A DNA stretch of 64,000 nt, from NCBI RefSeq assembly GCF_900090235.1, contig NZ_LT607750.1, positions 3,835,001-3,899,000 of the forward strand, in the 5' to 3' direction. The translations under genes and the position numbers were made by a program. This document shows, in pieces, positions 54,230 through 64,000 of this stretch (position 1 is the first letter of the stretch; each line of letters begins with the position of its first letter). The notes beneath the pieces were generated by a model that had not been told where the DNA came from, searched no databases, and worked only from the letters and a program-made list of their open reading frames with translations. Source of the DNA: Micromonospora echinaurantiaca. GTDB taxonomy: Bacteria > Actinomycetota > Actinomycetes > Mycobacteriales > Micromonosporaceae.

Positions 54230-54901
54230 TCAGCGGCGGGTGCGCGGCACGTGCCGGCGGTAGGCGCTCACGGTCGGGTCGCCGGCGATCCAGAACCGCC
54301 ACGGCACGTCGTGCGCGCCGGTGACTCCGACCCGGGGCCCCGCGGCCACCGCGTCGGCCGACACCGGAGCGTCGCCCGGGCGCAGCCGGACCGGCCCGTC
54401 GCCGAGCAGGTGGGTGCCGTAGGCCGAGCGGTCGATACCGAGCGCCGCGCAGAGCCGGGCCGGCCCCCGGGCCAGGTCGACGTCCCGGCGTACGGCGGGG
54501 CGCCGGGCCCGGGCCACCGCCAGCCCGTCGACCACCTCGCCGGCGCGCAGCAGCACGGCGGCCGCCTCTCCCGCCGGCCCGGTGACCACGTTCACGCACC
54601 AGTGCATGCCGTAGGTGAAGTAGACGTAGGCGTGCCCGGCCGGGCCGAACATGACCGCGTTGCGCGGGGTTCGCCCGCGATGGGCGTGCGAGGCGGGATC
54701 GCCGGCGGTCCCCGCGTACGCCTCGACCTCGGTGATCCGAACGGTCACCCCGCCGGCGGTCAGTCGACAGCCGAGCAGCCCGCGGGCCGCCGGCAGCACC
54801 GGGCCGGCGAGCAGGTCGGCGAGGTCGGCGAGCCCGGCCGGCTCGGCCCGGCCGGCCGGCTCGGCGAGGTCCGCCGGCCGTCGGTCGGAGTGCGCCACCA
54901 C
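54230..54901 (-). CDS. mpg: DNA-3-methyladenine glycosylase
   Basis: A 223-residue base-excision repair glycosylase of the AAG/Mpg family that removes alkylated purines. Motifs: [31 protein letters not shown] and [20 protein letters not shown] (contains the intercalating/active-site region), [15 protein letters not shown], and the ending [21 protein letters not shown] 54901 (or 54898) starts the family-like part; the upstream residues of the long frame are Pro/Arg-rich. In M. tuberculosis mpg is adjacent to tyrS; here tyrS is at the left end of the window. Confidence 0.92.
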   Translation of the reverse strand: MVAHSDRRPADLAEPAGRAEPAGLADLADLLAGPVLPAARGLLGCRLTAGGVTVRITEVEAYAGTAGDPASHAHRGRTPRNAVMFGPAGHAYVYFTYGMHWCVNVVTGPAGEAAAVLLRAGEVVDGLAVARARRPAVRRDVDLARGPARLCAALGIDRSAYGTHLLGDGPVRLRPGDAPVSADAVAAGPRVGVTGAHDVPWRFWIAGDPTVSAYRRHVPRTRR

Positions 54902-54984
54902 GGGTCCGACCCTATCCGGCCGTCCCGCCGGCCGCCGGGGCCGCTGCCTGGCCCCGGCTCGCCCTGGGACGCTGTCCACCCCGG

Positions 54985-55022
54985 CGGTTTAAATAAGATG
55001 TTGAAAACGTATCGTTGATGTG
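54985..55022. promoter_or_regulatory. AT-rich promoter/operator of the 55036 gene
   Basis: An unusually AT-rich stretch for this genome (TTTAAATAAGATG onward). TAAGAT at 54994-54999 could serve as a -10; AACG-TAT-CGTT forms a small inverted repeat, and ATGTTGA / CGTTGATG form a loose direct repeat. It lies between divergent mpg and the HTH gene, so autoregulation by the latter is plausible. Confidence 0.4.
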
Positions 55023-55035
55023 ATGGGGTCGGGGC

Positions 55036-55455
55036 ATGACCGAGGATCTCTTCACCGCACCCGACGCCGGCCGCGCCCGCGCGGAGCGCACCTACGCCGC
55101 TCTGCACCGGATCGCCGAGCGGCACGCCGACACCGAGGCTCGCCGCCGGCGGCACACCAACCCGTACCTGCCGGACCCGTACGAGGCGATCGCGCTGGTG
55201 ACCACGTTGGCGGCCGGCGGCGCCGAGCCGGAGCCCGGCGAGGAGCCGGTCGACGACGACGACCTCACCGCGGCGCTCACCCTGCTCCCGCACCTGCGCG
55301 CCGAGGTCGACGCGCTGGAGGCCGGTCTGCTGACCCTGGCCCGCGGCCGTGGCCTGACCTGGCAGGCGATCGCCTACGGCCTCGGCCTCGGCAGCGCCCA
55401 GGCGGCGAAACAACGCTTCGAACGCCTCTCCGCCCGCACCGCCCCGGCCGACTGA
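55036..55455 (+). CDS. small helical protein with a sigma-like HTH segment
   Basis: A 139-residue protein. The first half is helical and basic (RARAERTYAALHRIAERHADTEARRRRHTNPY); the second half has an acidic linker and ends LTWQAIAYGLGLGSAQAAKQRFERL (about residues 108-132), the layout of a sigma-70 region 4-like or GcrA-like helix-turn-helix. ATG 55036 is preceded by GGGGTCGGGGC. It probably binds DNA; regulon unknown. It is divergent from mpg and lies upstream of the MmcQ-like gene with 191 bases between. Confidence 0.7.
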   Translation: MTEDLFTAPDAGRARAERTYAALHRIAERHADTEARRRRHTNPYLPDPYEAIALVTTLAAGGAEPEPGEEPVDDDDLTAALTLLPHLRAEVDALEAGLLTLARGRGLTWQAIAYGLGLGSAQAAKQRFERLSARTAPAD

Positions 55456-55646
55456 TCGATCGTCTGTCGCACAGCAGGGGCCGGCGGTGCTTCCGGCCCT
55501 GCTGGGCAGCATCCGATCGGCGGGGGCAGCCGGGTGACCCGCCAGCTGCGGACCGGGTGGCGGCTGTCGCCGGCGGGTACGGCGGTGCGCCGGTGGTTCG
55601 GGGAGACTGGGGCAGACTGTGCCGGGGTCGATCGGCGGGAGGGGCG

Positions 55647-56000
55647 ATGGAGCGGGCGGAGATGCTGGCGTACTGCCTGGCGAAGCCGGGTGCCTGGCTG
55701 GACCAGCCGTGGGAGGGCGACGAGGTGGTCAAGGTCGGCAGCCGGATCTTCGCGTTCCTCGGCTCGCCGGCCAACCCGCCGACGATCGGGGTGAAGTGCG
55801 GCCCGAGCCGGGAGGTGGCCGACGAGTGGCTGCACCGGCACCCCGACGACGCCCGGGTGATGCCCTACATCGGCCGGTCCGGCTGGAACACGCTGCGGCT
55901 GGACGGCCGGATCGACGACGAGGAGCTGATCGAGGCGGTCGACGCGTCGTACGACGCGGTGGTGGCCAAGCTCCCGAAGCGGGAGCGGCCGACGGCCTGA
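55647..56000 (+). CDS. MmcQ/YjbR family protein
   Basis: A 117-residue small protein of the MmcQ/YjbR fold (double-wing DNA-binding-like). Typical segments: MLAYCLAKPGAWLDQPWEGDEVVKVGSRIFAFLG, VKCGPSREVADEWLHRHP and MPYIGRSGWNTLRLDGRIDDEELIEAVDASYDAVVAKLPK. ATG 55647 has GGGAGGGG just upstream. It converges with argH; a long inverted repeat lies between the stops. Molecular role not established. Confidence 0.85.
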   Translation: MERAEMLAYCLAKPGAWLDQPWEGDEVVKVGSRIFAFLGSPANPPTIGVKCGPSREVADEWLHRHPDDARVMPYIGRSGWNTLRLDGRIDDEELIEAVDASYDAVVAKLPKRERPTA

Positions 56001-56046
56001 CCCGGGTCGGCGCCGTGCCGGGCCACGCCGAGCCGGGCCTTGCCGC

Positions 56047-56107
56047 CCACGTCGGAGGAACTGCCACCCGGCGAGTCAGCACCGAGGCGGCAGTTCCCCC
56101 GACGTGG
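56047..56107. terminator. long bidirectional inverted repeat between MmcQ-like gene and argH
   Basis: Nineteen-base arms (56047-56065 and 56089-56107) are complementary except for one A-C mismatch, around a 23-base spacer. The right arm ends three bases before the argH stop codon. With no T-run, this is a high-GC hairpin that could terminate both converging transcripts. Confidence 0.65.
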
Positions 56108-56109
56108 AG

Positions 56110-57585
56110 TCAGCGAGGGACGACGCTCTCGGCGGCCCACTCCCGCCAGCCGGCCAGCTTGTCCGCGGCGGCGGCGAGCTGGTCGGCGACCGGCCCGGGG
56201 CCGGTGGAGCCGGGCGTGGTCCGGGCCGCGAGCGCGGAGCGGACCGAGAGCACGTCGCGCACCGACGGGTCGAGGTGCTCGCTCACCGCGGCCAGGTCGG
56301 CGTCGGAGACCTCGTCGAGCGCGCAGTCCCGGGCCACGCAGAGCGCCACCAGCCTGCCGGTGATCTCGTGCGCGTCGCGGAACGGCACGCCCCGGCGCAC
56401 CAGCCAGTCGGCCACCTCGGTGGCCAGCGAGAAGCCGACCGGCGCGGAGGCGACCAGCCGGTCCACCCGGACCGTCATCGTGGCGATCATGCCGGCGAGC
56501 GCCGGGAGCAGCAGTTCGAGGGTGTCGACCGCGTCGAAGGCCGGCTCCTTGTCCTCCTGCATGTCCCGGTCGTAGGTCATCGGCAGGCCCTTGAGCATGG
56601 TGAGCACGCTCATCAGCCCGCCGACCAGCCGGCCGGACTTGCCCCGGGCCAGCTCGGCGATGTCCGCGTTCTTCTTCTGCGGCATGATCGACGAGCCGGT
56701 GGCAAAGGCGTCGTCCAGCTCGACCCAGCCGAACTCCTGCGAGGTCCAGAGCACCACCTCCTCGCCGAGGCGGGACAGGTGCACCCCGATCATCGCGGTG
56801 ACGAAGAGGAACTCGGCGACGAAGTCCCGGTCGGCCACGGCGTCCATCGAGTTGGCGAAGGACGTGCGGAACCCCAGCTCCTTGGCGACGGCGACCGGGT
56901 CCAGCGGCAGGCCCGAGCCGGCCAGCGCACCCGCGCCGAGCGGGCTGACCGCCGTGCGGTGGTCCCAGTCGCGCAGCCGTTGCAGATCCCGCAGCAGCGG
57001 CTGGACGTGCGCGAGCAGCCAGTGCCCGAAGGTGACCGGCTGGGCGTGCTGCAGGTGGGTCATGCCGGGGGCGGCGGTGTCGGTGTGCCGCTCGGCCTGC
57101 TCGACCAGCGCCTCGGCCAGTTCGACCAGCCGGGCGGCCACGCCCCGGGCGTGGTCACGCAGGTAGAGCCGCAGGTCGGTGGCGACCTGGTCGTTGCGGG
57201 ACCGGCCGGCGCGCAGCTTGCCGCCGAGGCTGCCGAGCCGCTCCAGCAGGCCGCGCTCCAGCGCGGTGTGCACGTCCTCGTCGTCGACCGTGGGGCGGAA
57301 CTCCCCGGAGGCGCAGGCCGCCTCCAGGTCGTCCAGGGCGGCCAGGATCCGGCCCAGTTCCTCCGGGTCGAGCAGGCCGGCGCCGGCCAGGACCCGGGCG
57401 TGCGCCCGGGAGCCGGCGATGTCGTACGGCGCCAGCCGCCAGTCGAACTGCACGCTCACCGACAGCCGGGCCAGGGCCTCGCTGGGGCCACCGGCGAACC
57501 GGCCGCCCCAGAGGCTGGTGCGGTTGGTGGCGGCACTGTTCTCGGTCAGGCTCTTGTCGTCCACCCCACCCATTGTGGTGCTCAC
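56110..57585 (-). CDS. argH: argininosuccinate lyase
   Basis: Cleaves argininosuccinate to arginine and fumarate, last step of the arginine pathway. The 491-residue protein has the three fumarase-family regions: C1 near THLQHAQPVTFGH, C2 at LGFRTSFANSMDAVADRD, and the C3 signature GSSIMPQKKNADIAELARGKSGR with the catalytic Ser loop. The start is unsure: GTG 57585 begins two bases after the argG stop, while ATG 57573 is 12 bases further in. Slightly longer than usual because of a short N-terminal extension. Last gene of the arg operon and followed by a strong inverted repeat. Confidence 0.96.
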   Translation of the reverse strand: MSTTMGGVDDKSLTENSAATNRTSLWGGRFAGGPSEALARLSVSVQFDWRLAPYDIAGSRAHARVLAGAGLLDPEELGRILAALDDLEAACASGEFRPTVDDEDVHTALERGLLERLGSLGGKLRAGRSRNDQVATDLRLYLRDHARGVAARLVELAEALVEQAERHTDTAAPGMTHLQHAQPVTFGHWLLAHVQPLLRDLQRLRDWDHRTAVSPLGAGALAGSGLPLDPVAVAKELGFRTSFANSMDAVADRDFVAEFLFVTAMIGVHLSRLGEEVVLWTSQEFGWVELDDAFATGSSIMPQKKNADIAELARGKSGRLVGGLMSVLTMLKGLPMTYDRDMQEDKEPAFDAVDTLELLLPALAGMIATMTVRVDRLVASAPVGFSLATEVADWLVRRGVPFRDAHEITGRLVALCVARDCALDEVSDADLAAVSEHLDPSVRDVLSVRSALAARTTPGSTGPGPVADQLAAAADKLAGWREWAAESVVPR

Positions 57586-57587
57586 GA

Positions 57588-58789
57588 TCAGGCGCCACCC
57601 AGCCGGGCGTCCCGGGCCGCCGCCATCTTGCTCGGCAGGCCCCACAGCTGCACGAAGCCCTTGGCCAGGGACTGGTCGAAGGTGTCGCCGGTGTCGTAGG
57701 TGGCCAGGCCGAAGTCGTAGAGGCTGGCCTCGGAGCGCCGGCCGGTCACGGTGGCCCGGCCGCCGTGCAGGGTCAGCCGCACCTCGCCGGAGACGTGCTG
57801 CTGGGCGTCGTCGATGAACGCGTCCAGCGACCGCTTCAGCGGCGAGAACCACAGGCCGTCGTAGACCAGCTCGCCCCAGCGCTGGTCCACGCCGCGCTTG
57901 AACCGGGCCAGGTCGCGCTCGACGGTGACCGCCTCCAACTCCTGGTGGGCGGTGATCAGCGCGATGGCGCCCGGCGCCTCGTACACCTCGCGGCTCTTGA
58001 TGCCGACCAGCCGGTCCTCGACCATGTCGAGCCGGCCGACGCCCTGGGCGCCGGCGCGCCGGTTGAGCTCCAGGATCGCCTGGTACGGGGTCACCGTCTC
58101 GCCGTCCACGGCGACCGGCACGCCGGCGTCGAAGGTGATCACGACCTGGTCGGGGTCGCGCTCCTGGGCCGGGTCCGAGGTGTACGAGTAGAGGTCCTCG
58201 ATGGGGCCGTTCCAGATGTCCTCGAGGAAGCCGGTCTCCACCGCGCGGCCCCACAGGTTCTGGTCGATCGAGTACGGCGACTTCGCCGACACGTCGATCG
58301 GCAGGCCCTTCTCCTCGGCGAAGGCGATCGCCTTGTCCCGGGTCCAGGCGAAGTCCCGGGCCGGCGCGATGATCTTCAGGTCGGGCGCGAGCGCGCTCAG
58401 ACCGACCTCGAAGCGGACCTGGTCGTTGCCCTTGCCGGTGCAGCCGTGCGACACGATCGTGCCGCCGTACTTCTTCGCGGCCGTGACCAGGTGCTTGACG
58501 ATCAGCGGCCGGGACAGCGCGGAGACCAGCGGGTAGCGGTCCATGTAGAGGGCGTTGGCCCGGATCGCCGGCAGGCAGTACTCGGCGGCGAACTCGTCGC
58601 GCGCGTCGACCACCTCGGACTCCACGGCGCCGCAGTCCAGCGCGCGCTGCCGGATGACGTCGAGGTCCTCGCCGCCCTGCCCGACGTCGACCGCCACCGC
58701 GATCACCTCGGCGCCGGTCTGCTCGGCCAGGTACGGAATGGCGACGGAGGTGTCCAGCCCTCCGGAGTACGCCAGGACGACCCGCTCGG

Positions 58790-58793
<4 letters not shown>
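57588..58793 (-). CDS. argG: argininosuccinate synthase
   Basis: Joins citrulline and aspartate with ATP to make argininosuccinate. The 401-residue protein has the N-type ATP-pyrophosphatase P-loop [15 protein letters not shown] (residues 8-22), then [13 protein letters not shown] and [21 protein letters not shown], all diagnostic. ATG 58793 overlaps the argR stop codon (ATGA). The gene is part of the arg operon and presumably repressed by ArgR with arginine. Confidence 0.97.
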
Positions 58794-62547
<3,754 letters not shown>

Positions 62548-62551
<4 letters not shown>

Positions 62552-63720
62552 GTCGAGTAGGCCGAGTTCTCGTGCACGTACGCGTGGGAGAGGTCGTTGG
62601 TCCAGATGGTGGCCGCGGCGTCGCCGGCGTGCAGGTCGATCCGGATGGTGACGTCCCGTCCGCTGAGGTCGACCTTCGAGCGGTCCTCGGCGGCGGCGCC
62701 GGAGCGGCACACCCAGACCTCGTTGACCGCGACGTCGATCCCGTCCGGCTCGAAGGCGGCGTCGGTGGTGCCGACGGCGGCGAGGATCCGGCCCCAGTTC
62801 GGGTCGTTGCCGAACAGCGCGGTCTTGACCAGGTTGTTGCGGGCCACCGCCCGGCCGACCTCGACCGCGTCGTCCTCGCTGGCCGCGCCGACCACCTCGA
62901 CCGCGATCTGCTTGGTGGCGCCCTCGGCGTCGGCGACGAGCTGCTGGGCCAGGTCGTGGGCGGCCGCGGTGACCGCCGCGGTCAGCTCGGCCACGCCGGG
63001 CGTGATGCCGCTGGCACCGCTGGCCAGCAGCAGCACGGTGTCGTTGGTGGACATGCAGCCGTCGGAGTCGACCCGGTCGAAGGTGACCCGGCACGCCTCG
63101 CGCAGCGCGGCGTCGAGCACCTCCGGCCCGGCCACCGCGTCGGTTGTCAGCACGCAGAGCATGGTGGCCAGCCCGGGGGCCAGCATGCCGGCGCCCTTGG
63201 CCATCCCGCCGACGGTCCAGCCGCTGCCCTGGGCCACCGCGGTCTTCGGCCGGGTGTCGGTGGTCATGATGGCCTCGGCGGCGGGGGCGCCACCGTCGCG
63301 GGACAGCCCGCGCACCGCCTTGTTGACGCCGGAGAGCAGCGCGGCCATGGGCAGCCGCTCGCCGATCAGGCCGGTGGAGCAGACCGCCACCTCGCCGGCG
63401 CCCAGCATCAGCCGGGCGTTGGCGGCGCTGAGCGCGCCGGCGGTGTGTTCGGCGGTGGCGTGGGTGTCCTGGAAGCCGGCGGGGCCGGTGCAGGCGTTGG
63501 CGCCGCCGGAGTTGAGCACCACGGCGCGGACCACCCCGCCCCGGACCACCTGCTGGGTCCAGAGCACCGGTGCCGCCTTGACCCGGTTGGCGGTGAACAC
63601 CCCGGCCACACCGGCGTCCGGGCCGTCGTTGACCACCAGCGCCACGTCACTGGCGCCGCTGGCCTTCAGCCCGGCCGCGACGCCGGCGGCCCGGAATCCA
63701 CGGGGAACGGTGACGGTCAC
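62548..63720 (-). CDS. argJ: bifunctional ornithine acetyltransferase / N-acetylglutamate synthase
   Basis: Recycles the acetyl group from N-acetylornithine to glutamate in the cyclic arginine pathway. The 390-residue precursor autocleaves before Thr186 in the motif [15 protein letters not shown] (cleavage between Ala and Thr), giving two chains. Other typical stretches: [16 protein letters not shown] and [21 protein letters not shown] 63720 is preceded by GAAGGG that belongs to copy B of the junction repeat. It overlaps argB by four bases. Confidence 0.96.
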
Positions 63721-63728
63721 GGCGCCAT

Positions 63729-63779
63729 CCCTTCGTTCGTGACTGCGGGGCTCTGCTGCGCCGCACTCCGCGCGCTCAC
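63729..63779 (-). repeat. two-box junction repeat, copy B
   Basis: First box GTGAGCGCGCGGAGTG (identical to copy A), 13-base spacer, second box CCCCGCAGTCACGAACG followed by AAGGG. It forms nearly the whole argC-argJ spacer, contains the argC stop codon in its first box and supplies the argJ ribosome-binding site at its end. Confidence 0.8.
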
Positions 63780-64000
63780 GGCGCGACCCCCCAGACGGAC
63801 AGGCCGGTGCTCTCGGGCAGGCCGAGCATCAGGTTGGCGCACTGCACGGCCTGGCCGGCCGCACCCTTGCCGAGGTTGTCCAGCGCGCTGACCACGACCG
63901 TCCGGCGGGAGTCGACGTCGACGGTGGCCTGCAGGTGGCAGGAGTTGGAGCCGAGGGTGGCCGCGGTGTGCGGCCACTGCCCCTCTTGCAGCACGTGCAC
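63776..64000 (-). CDS. argC: N-acetyl-gamma-glutamyl-phosphate reductase, C-terminal part
   Basis: The last about 74 codons of ArgC, continuing beyond the right edge. The visible part ([67 protein letters not shown]) is the characteristic C-terminus with [14 protein letters not shown] and N-M-L-G-L. It is the NADPH-dependent reductase preceding argD in the pathway and presumably the first gene of the operon. Its stop codon lies in junction repeat copy B. Confidence 0.95.
   Translation of the reverse strand: MHVLQEGQWPHTAATLGSNSCHLQATVDVDSRRTVVVSALDNLGKGAAGQAVQCANLMLGLPESTGLSVWGVAP

Overview
The window is high-GC DNA with frequent GTG starts, Shine-Dalgarno sites overlapping upstream stop codons, and many 4-bp ATGA/GTGA gene overlaps. 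Together with the gene content (argCJBDFRGH order, mpg, tyrS, two-domain universal stress proteins, LLM flavin oxidoreductase) this points to an actinomycete, most likely a member of the Micromonosporaceae. This is inferred from style and gene content, since no rRNA gene lies inside the window. I see no tRNA, rRNA, CRISPR array, transposase, integrase or phage gene.

Layout. 1-1599: the end of a conserved block, tyrS (minus) with a strong terminator and a candidate promoter reading off the left edge. 1690-8225: housekeeping and metabolic genes (hotdog thioesterase, CNNM/CBS membrane protein, YgjV-like protein, GNAT, pyruvate phosphate dikinase with a coupled small membrane protein). 8477-12194: a methyltransferase, a frameshifted nucleotidyltransferase remnant, and a divergent MFS/LysR pair. 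12275-16331: a five-residue-repeat small protein, a conserved hypothetical, a cyclic-nucleotide-binding protein and a P2-like P-type ATPase. 16353-22407: a nucleotide-sugar operon of Wlb/Wbp/Pgl type (oxidoreductase, epimerase, two DegT aminotransferases, two hexapeptide acetyltransferases), followed by an MFS transporter and a membrane-anchored beta-propeller-like protein (22415-24666).

24759-47945: a large polysaccharide island. It has glycosyltransferases, an ABC-2 exporter, a 1247-residue secreted DUF4082 protein, an O-antigen ligase/polymerase-like protein, a Wzz-like chain-length regulator, a polysaccharide deacetylase and a polyprenyl-phosphate sugar transferase. Embedded in it is an operon encoding a GNAT-type acyltransferase, an AMP-forming acyl ligase, a PLP-dependent (LysA-fold) decarboxylase and a free acyl carrier protein. 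In proteobacteria, the ligase and decarboxylase families are companions of exosortase A exopolysaccharide loci; no exosortase is visible here. The simplest reading is that the nucleotide-sugar operon supplies modified sugars, the sugar transferase and glycosyltransferases build the repeat unit, Wzz/Wzy-like proteins or the ABC exporter polymerise and export it, and the ACP module makes a carrier-bound acyl or amino-acid-derived group that decorates the polymer.

48428-55455: two universal stress proteins, an LLM monooxygenase/FMN reductase pair behind a near-perfect palindrome, DUF3224, a MoaD/BNR-repeat pair, mpg (3-methyladenine glycosylase) and an HTH protein. 55647-64000: a MmcQ-like protein and the arginine operon argC(partial)-J-B-D-F-R-G-H on the minus strand. 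argH, mpg and tyrS form a conserved scaffold (M. tuberculosis has argH Rv1659, mpg Rv1688, tyrS Rv1689), so about 52 kb of accessory DNA sits between mpg and tyrS. Three copies of a two-box repeat lie at gene junctions (19357, 61617, 63729); they carry stop codons and ribosome-binding sites and have altered at least one protein C-terminus (ArgB).
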